Assembly (NCBI RefSeq): GCF_009755665.1
Contig: NZ_CP046622.1
Location: 5,397,001 to 5,461,000, forward strand
Source: Variovorax paradoxus
GTDB taxonomy: Bacteria > Pseudomonadota > Gammaproteobacteria > Burkholderiales > Burkholderiaceae_C
Direction of reading: 5' to 3'
Length of the DNA: 64,000 nucleotides
Shown: positions 26,648 to 35,125 of the stretch, in pieces
Layout of the letters: the number at the start of each line of letters is the position of its first letter
Position numbering within the stretch: position 1 is the first letter of the stretch
Translations under genes and position numbers: made by a program
Notes under the pieces: generated by a model
The model's database searches: none
Told to the model about the DNA's origin: nothing
What the model saw: only the letters and a program-made list of their open reading frames with translations

Positions 26648-27112
26648 GTGCAACTCGACACCATTGACCTTCGCATCCTCGACGAGCTTCAACGCGACGG
26701 CGGGCTGTCGAACGTGGAGCTTGCGCGCCGCGTTCAGCTGTCGCCTTCGCCGTGCCTCGCGCGCGTGAAGGCGCTGGAGGCCGGCGGCGTGATCGACCGC
26801 TATGTGGCGCTCGCGAACGCAAAGGCGCTGGGCCTCGGGCTCAACGTGTTCATCTCGATCAGCCTCACCACGCAAAGCAAGCAGTCGCTCGCCGACTTCG
26901 AGCAACGCATTGCCGAGCACGACGAAGTGATGGAGTGCTACCTGATGACGGGCGACAGCGACTACCTGATCCGCATCGCGGTGGCGGACATGGCGGCGCT
27001 GGAGAAATTCATCCTGGAACAGCTCACGCCGATTCCAGGCATCGAGAAAATCCGCTCGAGCTTTGCGCTCAAGCAGGTGCGATACAAAACGGCGTTGCCG
27101 TTGCCTCGCTAG
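26648..27112 (+). CDS. Lrp/AsnC-family transcriptional regulator
   Basis: 154-residue feast/famine regulator. GTG start at 26648 giving MQLDTIDLRILDELQRDGGL; the helix-turn-helix follows with SNVELARRVQLSPSPCLARVKALEAGGVI. The C-terminal RAM ligand-binding domain is complete (LGLNVFISISL, VMECYLMTGDSDYLIRIAV, IEKIRSSFALKQV). It is divergent from the E1 gene over a 105 bp gap, so it very probably controls that gene in response to an amino acid or a derived 2-oxoacid, as MdeR does for mdeB. A strong hairpin terminator follows 8 nt after its stop. Confidence 0.9.
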   Translation: MQLDTIDLRILDELQRDGGLSNVELARRVQLSPSPCLARVKALEAGGVIDRYVALANAKALGLGLNVFISISLTTQSKQSLADFEQRIAEHDEVMECYLMTGDSDYLIRIAVADMAALEKFILEQLTPIPGIEKIRSSFALKQVRYKTALPLPR

Positions 27113-27120
27113 TTCGCTGG

Positions 27121-27152
27121 GCTCCCCCGGGTTGCGTGCAACCCGGGGGAGC
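27121..27152. terminator. Bidirectional hairpin terminator
   Basis: Perfect 13 bp stem gctcccccgggtt / aacccgggggagc with loop gcgtgc, between the ends of the convergent Lrp-type gene (27112) and phoX (27168). There is no long T-tract on either side, common in high-GC genomes. Confidence 0.8.
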
Positions 27153-27167
27153 GACCGGCGCAACCGA

Positions 27168-29429
27168 TCAGAGTCCGATCAGGCCGCCGTCGTCCTTGGT
27201 GATGACGACCGTGGCCGAGCGCGGGCGGGCCGTGCCGCCTTCTGGCCAGTGGCTGCCGAACTTGGTCGGGTCGCTGATGTTCGCCGCAGCGGTGGTTTCA
27301 CCCGGGTGCTGGATGTTGACGAACAGCGCGCGTCCGTCGCCCGATTCGGCGATGCCGGTGATCTCGCAGTCCTTCGGGCCGACCAGGAAGCGGCGCAGGC
27401 CGTCGGCACCGGGCGCCTTGCCGATGAAGGTAGCCTGCGTCGCGCTGGTGGCGCCGTCAACGTTGGTGATCGTCTTCGCCGCGCCGTCTCCCACCTGGCC
27501 CGGCAGCGCCGCCAGCATCATGCAGTTGGTCACGTCGGTGTACTTGCCGTCGTCGGTCTGCAGCCACAGCAGGCCGGCGGTCGCATGGCTGAACCACATG
27601 CCGTCGGGGCTGGAGAAGTCGTTGTCTGCAACCAGGTTGGACAGGTTGACGTCGGCCGATGCCGTCGAGCGCGCACCGAAGAGATAAACGTCCCACGTGA
27701 AGCTGACGGCTGCGGGGTCAGCGCCGGCGTCGGCAAAACGAACGATGTGGCCGTTCGGGTTGCCCTTCTGCGCCGTCTGGGCCACGCCTTTGGGGTCGTT
27801 GTAGTAGCGTGGGTTGGCGGCATCGGTCGTGCTGATGGTGCGCGCGGCGTTGTTGGTGAGGGTGAGGTACACGTCGCCGTTCTTCGGATTGACGGCGGTC
27901 CACTCGGGGCGGTCCATCTTGGTCGCGCCGGCCACGTCGGCCGCAAGGCGCGCGTTGATCACCACGTCGGCCGCATCGGCGAAGGGGTACGCGGCGTTGC
28001 CGGAGGTGATGCCGTTCACGCCGAGCGAAAGCTCCAGCCAGTTGCCCGTGCCGTCGGCGTTGAAGCGCGCGACGTAGAGCTTGCCGTCGTCCATGTACTT
28101 GTCGCCGGCCGCCATGCCGCCGCCGATGTCGGCCGCATCCCAGGCCTTGGTGGAGACGAACTTGTAGAGGTATTCGTTCTGCGAGTCGTCGCCCATGTAC
28201 CAGACCAGCGGCTTGCCGACCACGACCGGGCCCAGGCATGCGCCTTCGTGGCCGAAGCGGCCGAGCGCGGTGCGCTTCTTGGGCGTGCTGGCGGGGTTGA
28301 AGGGGTCGATCTCGACCACCCAGCCGTAGGTGTTGGCGGCGTTGCGGAAATCGTCGGTCGCGGTGGCGCCGGTCACCTGGGTGTTCCAGCGGCCGTAGAT
28401 GTCGTCGGCCGTGTCCGGCGTGACGGTGGCCCACAGTTCGCGGCCGGTGCTCGACACACCGTAGCGGCCGAACGAGGTGATTTCCTTGGCGGTGCGGCTG
28501 GGGTTGTCGGTGGCCGGAATGCGGCGGAAGTAGCCGGCCCAGTTCTCTTCGCAGGTGAGGTACGTGCCCCACGGCGTGGTGCCATTGGCGCAGTTGTTGA
28601 GCGTGCCGCGGGTCTTGCTGCCGTCAGTCGAGTACTTGGTCTTCAGGTAGTCGGTCTTGGCGGCCGGTCCCGAGAACGTCATTTCGGTGAGCGTGTGAAC
28701 ACGGCGGTTGAAGAGCGAGTCCTGCTTGTAGCTCCAGCTGGTGCCGCTCTTGTTGACTTCGACCACGCTCACGCCGTGCAGGTAGAACTCGCGCAGCACT
28801 TCATCTGCCACGGTGCGAACCGCTGCATTGCCGGTGCCGGTAATGGTCTGGCCGGTGGGGTGCAGGAACAGCGGCGTGATGGCTTCGTGGTTCATCACGA
28901 GCAGGCCGCGCGCCGCGTTGGCGGGGTCCCACTTGTTCGAGCCGTCCATGCCGAAGAAGGTCATGCCGTCGTGGTGATCGCCGGCACGTCGGTCGTAGGT
29001 GGCCGGATCGTCCGTGCCATCGTTCTTGTAGGCAGCCACGCCGTTCGCAATCGGGTCACCCAGGCGGTAAAGCACGCTGGCGGTGTAGCCCGCGGGCACG
29101 CTCACGACGTCGTCCAGGCTCTTGGCCACGGCATTGAAGTTGAGCTTGAGCGGTGCAGGCGCCGGTGCCGGCGGCGCGGGTGCAGGCGGCGGAGGTGCGG
29201 GAGCCGGTGCAGGAGGCAGCACGGGGAAGCCGATGCCCCCACCGCCGCCACCACCACCGCCGCATGCCTGCAGCAACGCGGTGCCGGCCGTGCCGACGCC
29301 CAGGCCGAACAGGTGACGGCGGCTCAGGCGCGACGCGATCAGGTCGCTGAAAGAGGGATTCGAGGTGGGGTTGGTGCCGATGTCGTCGAGATCGATCGAA
29401 GGATCGTCGCTGCGGGAGTTTGCGGTCAT
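27168..29429 (-). CDS. phoX: PhoX-family alkaline phosphatase, Tat-exported
   Basis: Calcium/iron-dependent phosphomonoesterase of the PhoX (DUF839) family, 753 residues. The N-terminus has a twin-arginine signal SRRHLFGLGVGTAGTALLQAC, whose Cys could be a lipobox. It is followed by a run of nine Gly and a Pro/Ala-rich spacer (~55-90), suggesting a tether before the enzyme. Family motifs: MTFFGMDGS, GLLVMNHEAITP (~185), SGTSWSYKQDSLFNRRVHT, WGTYLTCEENWAGYF, FGHEGACLGPVVVGK and DFSSPDGMWFSHATAGLLWL. Met at 29429 is chosen because it places the twin-Arg motif ~35 residues in; a longer frame adds nothing family-like. It would release phosphate from organic phosphates in the periplasm. A Pho-box-like site lies upstream. 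Confidence 0.92.
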   Translation of the reverse strand: MTANSRSDDPSIDLDDIGTNPTSNPSFSDLIASRLSRRHLFGLGVGTAGTALLQACGGGGGGGGGIGFPVLPPAPAPAPPPPAPAPPAPAPAPLKLNFNAVAKSLDDVVSVPAGYTASVLYRLGDPIANGVAAYKNDGTDDPATYDRRAGDHHDGMTFFGMDGSNKWDPANAARGLLVMNHEAITPLFLHPTGQTITGTGNAAVRTVADEVLREFYLHGVSVVEVNKSGTSWSYKQDSLFNRRVHTLTEMTFSGPAAKTDYLKTKYSTDGSKTRGTLNNCANGTTPWGTYLTCEENWAGYFRRIPATDNPSRTAKEITSFGRYGVSSTGRELWATVTPDTADDIYGRWNTQVTGATATDDFRNAANTYGWVVEIDPFNPASTPKKRTALGRFGHEGACLGPVVVGKPLVWYMGDDSQNEYLYKFVSTKAWDAADIGGGMAAGDKYMDDGKLYVARFNADGTGNWLELSLGVNGITSGNAAYPFADAADVVINARLAADVAGATKMDRPEWTAVNPKNGDVYLTLTNNAARTISTTDAANPRYYNDPKGVAQTAQKGNPNGHIVRFADAGADPAAVSFTWDVYLFGARSTASADVNLSNLVADNDFSSPDGMWFSHATAGLLWLQTDDGKYTDVTNCMMLAALPGQVGDGAAKTITNVDGATSATQATFIGKAPGADGLRRFLVGPKDCEITGIAESGDGRALFVNIQHPGETTAAANISDPTKFGSHWPEGGTARPRSATVVITKDDGGLIGL

Positions 29430-29486
29430 GCGCAATGTCTTTCGTGGGTTGAACAAGAAATCAACCCGCAAAGGTAGTCAGTTCGC

Positions 29487-29504
29487 ATGACACGAGCGTG
29501 AAAC
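29487..29504 (-). promoter_or_regulatory. Pho-box-like site upstream of phoX
   Basis: Read on the minus strand: GTTTCAC-GCTC-GTGTCAT, two 7-mers spaced 11 bp apart. The PhoB consensus is CTGTCAT-N4-CTGTCAT; the second 7-mer matches 6 of 7 and the first 4 of 7. It lies about 58 nt before the phoX start. A gggttga/tcaaccc hairpin (29446-29467) sits between it and the gene. Confidence 0.4.
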
Positions 29505-29559
29505 GCTCAGCCTCCGGTCAGCCGCGCTGACTCGCCCTCCGACCGGCAGCTGACGCCAG

Positions 29560-30708
29560 TCAGGGCGCCGGCATTTGCCTCGGCCACAGCGCCCACAGGC
29601 GCAGCGGCTGGTTCATGCTGGCAGCCAGCCGGCCGGCATCGGCACCGGTGCCGGCAAAGTAGTCGGCACGCACGGCGCCGACGATGGCGCTGCCGGTGTC
29701 CTGCGCAACCACGAGCTTCTGCAGCTGCGCGGCAGGGCCGCTCGAGGCGAGCCACACCGGCGTGCCGTACGGAATGCTTTCGCGGTCGACCGCGATGGAG
29801 CGCCCGGCCGTGAGCGGCACGCCCTGCGCGCCGCGCGGGCCGAACGAAGCGTCCAACTCGCTCATCGTCTCTTCGCGGAAAAACACATAGCGCGGATTGC
29901 TCCACAGCAATTGCGACACCCGCTGCGGGTTCTGCGCAGCCCATGCCTTGGTGTCGTCAGGCCATTTGCCGACCTTGGCCACGCCCTGCGCAATGAGCCA
30001 TTGCTGCACGCTCTTGTAGGGCTGCTCGTTGGTGGCCGAGAACGCCACGCGCACGGTGCGCTGCACGCCGTTGGCTTCGGTAAGGCGAAGGCGCCCCGAG
30101 CCCTGGATGTGCAGCATGAGCGCGTCGATGGGGTCGGCCATCCATGCGATCTCGCGGCCGCGCAGCGCCGCCTGGGCCTCGGGCAGCGTTTCGATCTCTT
30201 GCCGGGTGTACCAGGGGCGGCGCGGCACCAGGCCGTCCGGCGCCTGGTAGATCGGAACGTTGAAGGCCGCGGTGGGCACGCGCGAGGCTTCGTACACCGG
30301 CTCGTAGTAGCTCGTGAGCTTGCCTTCGCTCAAGCCCGCGAGCGACTCGACCCGGTAGGGCTGCAGCCGGTCGGTCATCCACTGGCGCTGCTCTTCGGGC
30401 GTGGCAATGGCCAGCTGGCGCACGTCGCGGCACAGCGGCGCAAAGGCGGCATTGGGGCGCGCGCAGTTGGCAAGCAGCGCAATCCAGGCTTCGTGCAGCG
30501 GATCGTCGCTGAAGCCCGGAAGCTCCGACCAGCCGACGGGGACCCATCGGCTCTTGGGGTGCGCCAGCGAGCCGGTCAGGGGCCCGAGGTCGCGCGGGGG
30601 TGTCACGGTGGGGCGTGCCGGGGGTTCCGGCGCGCGCGGGCTGAGCGAGCAGCCCGCCATCGTTGCTACGATCGCGAGCCCTACCAGCCACTGGAGTCCA
30701 TTTCTCAT
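29560..30708 (-). CDS. mltA: Membrane-bound lytic murein transglycosylase A
   Basis: Outer-membrane lipoprotein that cleaves peptidoglycan glycan strands with formation of 1,6-anhydro ends. 382 residues from MRNGLQWLVGLAIVATMAGC, with the lipobox Cys at ~23. The MltA barrel follows (GKLTSYYEPVYEASR, LVPRRPWYTRQEIETLP, IAWMADPIDALMLHIQGSGRL), then the 3D domain with the catalytic Asp region VVAQDTGSAIVGAVRADYF and a late LWALWP. The start codon is fixed by the lipoprotein signal; upstream in-frame codons give a basic, non-signal sequence. The ATG overlaps, on the opposite strand, the ATG of the divergent microprotein gene. Confidence 0.94.
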   Translation of the reverse strand: MRNGLQWLVGLAIVATMAGCSLSPRAPEPPARPTVTPPRDLGPLTGSLAHPKSRWVPVGWSELPGFSDDPLHEAWIALLANCARPNAAFAPLCRDVRQLAIATPEEQRQWMTDRLQPYRVESLAGLSEGKLTSYYEPVYEASRVPTAAFNVPIYQAPDGLVPRRPWYTRQEIETLPEAQAALRGREIAWMADPIDALMLHIQGSGRLRLTEANGVQRTVRVAFSATNEQPYKSVQQWLIAQGVAKVGKWPDDTKAWAAQNPQRVSQLLWSNPRYVFFREETMSELDASFGPRGAQGVPLTAGRSIAVDRESIPYGTPVWLASSGPAAQLQKLVVAQDTGSAIVGAVRADYFAGTGADAGRLAASMNQPLRLWALWPRQMPAP

Positions 30709-30868
30709 GGGTTTGATTTTGCTTGAAGCCCTCGGGGCCGGGCTCGTGCTCATATTGATCGTCTGGTGGACCATGTTTTCCGGTCGAAATAAAGGTGAAC
30801 TGCACGACGAGGACGAGGCCGCCGATGACAACGGATCGTCCAAGAAGGACAGCCCTCCCGACGCGTGA
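30707..30868 (+). CDS. 53-residue single-pass membrane microprotein
   Basis: Starts at the ATG at 30707, sharing the CATG tetramer with the mltA start on the other strand, with GGAG at 30693-30696 as ribosome site. The protein is one N-terminal hydrophobic helix (MGLILLEALGAGLVLILIVW, then WTMFSGR) followed by a highly acidic and then mixed-charge tail. No named family recognised. The hydrophobic-helix-plus-charged-tail design and the clean start suggest a real gene. Its own upstream region lies inside mltA, so a promoter would have to be there. Confidence 0.6.
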   Translation: MGLILLEALGAGLVLILIVWWTMFSGRNKGELHDEDEAADDNGSSKKDSPPDA

Positions 30869-31065
30869 ATTTCTCGCGTAGCCCCACACCGCAGGGAAAT
30901 GTCGGAGAAGAGGCCATTCGCTATTACTTTAGTAGCAATCATCGCAGCATTCATCGGACATGGCGAAAGGTTTTCCTGTTTTCCGCGGATCGGTAAGGCC
31001 GTACCATCGCATGCTTGCCGAAGCTAAGCTGTGGCCCGCCTGATTCATCCTTGAAAGGGAAAGCC

Positions 31066-31725
31066 ATGAAAAAATTCGTTCTCGCCACCACCGCCGCTGC
31101 ACTCGTCCTGTCCGGATGCGCAGGCGGCATGACCGACACCCAGCGCAACACCGGCATTGGTGCCGGCATTGGCGCCCTGGGCGGCGCCGCCATCGGCTCC
31201 GCCACCGGCGGCAACCGCGGCGCCATCGGCACCGGCGCCGTGGTGGGTGCCGCAGCCGGCGCGCTCGGCGGCTACCTGTGGTCGCAGCGCATGGAAAACC
31301 AGAAGCGCCAGATGGAAGCCGCCACGCAAGGCACCGGCGTGGCCGTCACGCAAACCCCGAACAACGAGCTCAAGCTCCAGATCCCGAGCGACGTGTCGTT
31401 CGACGTGGGCCGCGCCAACATCAAGTCGAACTTCGCGCCCGTGCTCGACCAGTTCGCAAGCGGCCTGCGCAACAACCCGAACGCCGAGGTGCGCATCATC
31501 GGCCACACCGACAGCACCGGCTCGGACGCCATCAACAACCCGCTGTCGGTCGACCGTGCCGCCAGCACGCGCGACTACCTGGTGGCACGCGGCGTGAGCG
31601 CAGCAGCCTTCCGCATCGAAGGCCACGGTTCGCGTGAGCCGATTGCCGACAACAACAGCGATGCCGGCCGGGCCCAGAACCGCCGCGTCGAGATCTTTGT
31701 GGGCGAGCGCGCACCGCGAGGCTGA
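31066..31725 (+). CDS. OmpA-family lipoprotein with glycine-zipper segment
   Basis: Outer-membrane lipoprotein of 219 residues. The signal MKKFVLATTAAALVLSGCAG has a lipobox Cys at ~18. A glycine-zipper segment follows (GIGAGIGALGGAAIGSATGG and continuing to GGYLW, ~30-72), then the OmpA peptidoglycan-binding domain (~105-215) with VSFDVGRANIKSNF, IIGHTDSTGSDAINNPLSVDRA and GHGSREPIADN...GRAQNRRVEIF. The Asp and Arg of that motif bind diaminopimelate of peptidoglycan. It links the outer membrane to the cell wall. The start has a purine-rich site (gaaaggga) upstream. A shorter paralogue follows 114 nt later. Confidence 0.92.
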   Translation: MKKFVLATTAAALVLSGCAGGMTDTQRNTGIGAGIGALGGAAIGSATGGNRGAIGTGAVVGAAAGALGGYLWSQRMENQKRQMEAATQGTGVAVTQTPNNELKLQIPSDVSFDVGRANIKSNFAPVLDQFASGLRNNPNAEVRIIGHTDSTGSDAINNPLSVDRAASTRDYLVARGVSAAAFRIEGHGSREPIADNNSDAGRAQNRRVEIFVGERAPRG

Positions 31726-31773
31726 CCCCACCGACAGACACAAAAGAACAAGTAAGCCAGACAAGAAGAAAAA

Positions 31774-31797
31774 GCCGGCCGGGCGGGAGCGGCCGGT
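31774..31797. other. GC-rich hairpin between the two OmpA-type genes
   Basis: Stem ccggccg / cggccgg with an 8 nt loop, in the 114 nt gap between the paralogous lipoprotein genes. It has no T-tract. It could be a weak terminator or an mRNA-processing/stability structure that separates expression of the two genes. Confidence 0.35.
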
Positions 31798-31839
31798 GCC
31801 CATCGTTATCGTTTCAATGTCAATCCAGAGGGAAAACTC

Positions 31840-32403
31840 ATGAGGAAGTTTGTTGTTTCGGGTGCGGCTGCGGCCGCATTGTTCATTGCGGGCTGCGCCT
31901 CGCAATCGCCTGCGCCGGGTGCTGCAACCGCACCGGATGCCCAGTCGGCCGCGCCGTCCAATAGCTGGACTGCGCGCCTGGCGTCGCTCAAGACCGAGTT
32001 GGAAAATTCCACCAAGGGCACGGGCGTGGTGATCGAGCAAACCGCGGACAACCAACTGCACCTCGTGGTCCCCAACGAACTCTCGTTCGACGTGGGCCGC
32101 TCCAACGTGAAGCGCAATCTTGCGCAGGTGCTCGACAAGGTCGCCGAAGGCCTGCGCAGCGCCACGGCGGCCAGCGTGCGCGTGGTGGGCCACACCGACA
32201 ACACCGGCAGCGAAGAAGGCAACGAGCGCCTCTCTGTGAGCCGCGCCGACAGCGTGCGCAACCACCTCGTGGCGCGCGGCGTTTCGAGCACCGCCATCAC
32301 CACCGACGGCCGCGGCTCGCGCGAGCCTCTGGCCGACAACGGCACCGCCGCCGGCCGTGCGCAGAATCGCCGCGTTGAAATCTTCGTGGCGGAAAAGTCC
32401 TGA
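31840..32403 (+). CDS. OmpA-family lipoprotein (paralogue of preceding gene)
   Basis: 187-residue lipoprotein, MRKFVVSGAAAAALFIAGC with the Cys at ~19, then directly a linker and the OmpA-type domain: LSFDVGRSNVKRNL, VVGHTDNTGSEEGNERLSVSRA, GRGSREPLADNGTAAGRAQNRRVEIF. The shared segments KGTGV, NELHL-like and VPNELSFDVGRSN show that it is a duplicate of the gene before it, but it has lost the glycine zipper. Expected role: non-covalent anchoring to peptidoglycan. It ends 4 nt from the convergent response-regulator gene. Confidence 0.92.
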   Translation: MRKFVVSGAAAAALFIAGCASQSPAPGAATAPDAQSAAPSNSWTARLASLKTELENSTKGTGVVIEQTADNQLHLVVPNELSFDVGRSNVKRNLAQVLDKVAEGLRSATAASVRVVGHTDNTGSEEGNERLSVSRADSVRNHLVARGVSSTAITTDGRGSREPLADNGTAAGRAQNRRVEIFVAEKS

Positions 32404-32407
32404 TCTC

Positions 32408-33034
32408 CTAGAGATCTCTCAAGCGGTTGGCCAGCTCGACCGCTGATTTCACTTCCATCTTTTCGAACACGCGCGCACGGTGGACCTCCACCGTGCGCAC
32501 GCTTATCGCAAGCTGATCGGCGATCAGCTTGTTCGGCAAGCCTTCGACCACGAGCCGCATCACGTCGCGCTCGCGCTCGGTCAGCTCGGCAATGCGGCCG
32601 GCAAGGCTGCGCCGCACGCGCTGCACTTCGAGCGCACGAAGCGAAGCACCCAGCGCCTGCTCGATACGGTCGACCAGCGCGTTGTCCGAGAACGGCTTCT
32701 CGCAAAAATCGAAAGCACCGCGCTTCACTGCGTCGACCGCGGTGGGCACATCGGCGTGGCCGGTCAGAAAGATCACGGGCATGGCGTCGAGCAGGCCGCG
32801 CTCCGCGAGCCGGTCGAACAGCACCAGTCCGCTGGTGCCGGGCATGCGCACATCCAGCAGCAGGCACAACGGCTGCTGAGGCAGCGGCCCTTCGGCCAGG
32901 CGCTGCTCGAAGGCCTCGGCGCTTGCAAAGTGCTCGCTCTCCAGGCGCCGCGAGCGCAGCAGCCAGGCCAACGCCTCGCGCACGCTGGCGTCGTCGTCCA
33001 CGATGAAGATGAGGCCGTCGATCAGCGGTTGCAT
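32408..33034 (-). CDS. Response regulator, FixJ/NarL type
   Basis: 208-residue regulator. Receiver domain 1-~125 with the acidic pocket VDDDASVREAL, the phospho-accepting Asp in LCLLLDVRMPGTSG and the Lys in FCEKPF. The LuxR-type helix-turn-helix is at the C-terminus (LTERERDVMRLVVEGLPNKL, then IADQLAISVRTVEVHRARVF). Start at MQPLIDG (33034); a longer frame upstream runs into the kinase gap. It is 42 nt behind the histidine kinase and clearly its partner. Targets are not visible in this window. Confidence 0.93.
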   Translation of the reverse strand: MQPLIDGLIFIVDDDASVREALAWLLRSRRLESEHFASAEAFEQRLAEGPLPQQPLCLLLDVRMPGTSGLVLFDRLAERGLLDAMPVIFLTGHADVPTAVDAVKRGAFDFCEKPFSDNALVDRIEQALGASLRALEVQRVRRSLAGRIAELTERERDVMRLVVEGLPNKLIADQLAISVRTVEVHRARVFEKMEVKSAVELANRLRDL

Positions 33035-33076
33035 ATCAGTCGTTTCAAAAATGTGGCCGCGGCAACCCTGCAAGGG

Positions 33077-35125
33077 TCATGCCGCCGGCAGGGTAAAGCG
33101 GAACACCGTGCCCCGGGGCTGGTTGGGCTCGAACATCAACACGCCGCCGTGCTGTTCCACCACCGTGCGGCACAGGCTGAGGCCAAGCCCCATGCCGTCG
33201 GCGCGCGTGGTGAAGAAAGGCGTGAAGAGGCGGCTCGCCACCTCTTCGCTGATGCCGCTGCCGAGGTCGGCCACCGAAAACTCGAGCCAGCGCCGCGCGT
33301 CTTCCACGCCGGTGCCGCCCACCGCGACGGCGCGCGCCACGCGCAGCCGCAGCACCCGTTCTCCGGCATTGTCCGGCGTGTCCATGGCCTGCATTGCGTT
33401 GCGCGCCAGGTTGAGCAGCACCTGCTCGACCAGCGTGCGGTCGCACATGGCCTGCGGCAGGCGGTCTTCCAGCAGCACCTCGATGATCACGCCGAGCTTG
33501 CGCGCCTGCAGCCGCACCAGCGGCAGCACCGCATCGATCAATGCCTGGGGAGCGACGGCCTCGCGCGTGCGGTCACGGCGGCGCACGAAGTCGTGCACGC
33601 TGCGAATCACCTGGCCGGCGCGGTCGGCCTGCTCGGCAATGCGCCGCACGGCCATGGCCACTTCGGCCTGCTCGCCCTTGGCATGGGGGCCGAGCATGTT
33701 GAGCGACCCGGTGGCGTAGCTGGCAATTGCGGCCAGCGGCTGCGTGAGTTCATGGCTCAGCAGAGACGCCATTTCGCCCACGGTGGCGAGCCGTGCGCTG
33801 GCCTGCAGGCGCTCCTGGCTCGCGCGCGAGAGTTCTTCGATGCGGCGCTGCTCGCTGATGTCGATGAAGGCGCTCATCCAGCCGGTTTGCACGCGCTGCG
33901 CGTTGATGAGCGGGGCCTCGAAGATGAGCACCGGAAAACGCGTGCCGTCCTTGCGCATGAAGACCGACTCGAAGCCCTCGCGCGGCGGCATACCGCCGGC
34001 CAGGCGCCGCGCTTGCCGCTGCTGGTATTCGTGCGCCAGCTCGGTGGGCCAGTAGGGCACCTCGGTCGATTCGCCGCTGCCTGCCATCAGTTCTTCAGGG
34101 CTGAAGCCGACCATTTCGCAGAACGCCGGGTTGACGTAGGTGATGCGGCCCTGCAGGTCCCGCGCGCGCAGGCCGGTAATCACCGAGTCTTCCATCGCCT
34201 TGCGAAAGGCGAGCGCATCGGCCAGGTCGCGCTCGGCACGCAGCCGGCGGCGCGTGTCGCGCGCCAGCAGCACCAGCACCGACACCAGCGCAATCGAGAT
34301 GCCGGTGACCAGCGCCGTGAGCACGTTCGGAAAAAGATCGGGCGCCGCGCGCCAGCCGTCGACACGCAGCATCAGCGCGGCTCCGGGCAGATCGATGAGC
34401 TGCTGCGAGGTGAAGACGCGCGTGCCGGTGCGGCGCGACGTGCCGAGCGCCACGAGCCGCGTGCCGTCGGTTTCGGTAAAGGCCACCTCCTGCCCGCGCG
34501 TGAGCGTGGGGCCGACCAGTTCGATCAGTGTGTCGCGCAGCGAGTAGCTCGCCACCAGGAAACCGCCCGCGTCGATGGGCACGCAGAGCTCCATCACCTC
34601 GACGCCGCCTCCGCCGAGCACCGGCACGAAGTGGCTCGGCGAATAGGCCGGCGCGCCGAGCTTGCGTGCGGCCGTGCAGGCAAGCGCCACATCGGGTTGC
34701 TCCGTGCCGCGGCTCTCCTCCGCGATAAGACGCATTCGGTAGGGCGTGTTGGCCGCTTCCAGCGGACGCAGTGCAGCGTCGCGCCATTCGAGGCGAAGCC
34801 ACTCGCGATGCTCCCTCAGCAACGAGGCCGCGGCCTCTGGCCAATGCGTGCGGTCCAGGCCCGAAGCCTGCGTGGCGCGCAGGCTCTGCGCATTGCGCTG
34901 CAAGCCGATGCGAAGGTCGGAAACCGCATCGGCCGTGTCGCGGTCGAGTGCCGCCTGCACCTGCTCGACCTCGTGCCGGCCCGCAAGCCACACCACCGTA
35001 ATCAGCAACACGGACACCAGCACGGCCAGGATGAGCCACAGAAACCAGCGCTTCCACAGCGAACGCAGGCGCGCAAACGCCAACAGCGCCCGGCGTGGCG
35101 ATGCGGCGGTCAGCACATCCTGCAT
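33077..35125 (-). CDS. PAS-containing sensor histidine kinase
   Basis: 682-residue membrane kinase. N-terminal TM helix (WFLWLILAVLVSVLLITVVW, ~27-46), a large periplasmic sensor (~50-260), a second TM (LVTGISIALVSVLVLLA, ~270), a PAS domain with ITYVNPAFCEMVGFSPEEL, then the dimerisation/phosphorylation helix SLLSHELTQPLAAIASYATG (His ~456). The ATPase domain has LLNLARNAMQAMD, DLGSGISEE and GMGLGLSLCRTVVEQHGG. This is the DctB/FixL-like HPK4 layout. Its ATG follows the amidase stop with no gap, and the regulator follows 42 nt later. The periplasmic ligand is unknown. Confidence 0.92.
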   Translation of the reverse strand: MQDVLTAASPRRALLAFARLRSLWKRWFLWLILAVLVSVLLITVVWLAGRHEVEQVQAALDRDTADAVSDLRIGLQRNAQSLRATQASGLDRTHWPEAAASLLREHREWLRLEWRDAALRPLEAANTPYRMRLIAEESRGTEQPDVALACTAARKLGAPAYSPSHFVPVLGGGGVEVMELCVPIDAGGFLVASYSLRDTLIELVGPTLTRGQEVAFTETDGTRLVALGTSRRTGTRVFTSQQLIDLPGAALMLRVDGWRAAPDLFPNVLTALVTGISIALVSVLVLLARDTRRRLRAERDLADALAFRKAMEDSVITGLRARDLQGRITYVNPAFCEMVGFSPEELMAGSGESTEVPYWPTELAHEYQQRQARRLAGGMPPREGFESVFMRKDGTRFPVLIFEAPLINAQRVQTGWMSAFIDISEQRRIEELSRASQERLQASARLATVGEMASLLSHELTQPLAAIASYATGSLNMLGPHAKGEQAEVAMAVRRIAEQADRAGQVIRSVHDFVRRRDRTREAVAPQALIDAVLPLVRLQARKLGVIIEVLLEDRLPQAMCDRTLVEQVLLNLARNAMQAMDTPDNAGERVLRLRVARAVAVGGTGVEDARRWLEFSVADLGSGISEEVASRLFTPFFTTRADGMGLGLSLCRTVVEQHGGVLMFEPNQPRGTVFRFTLPAA

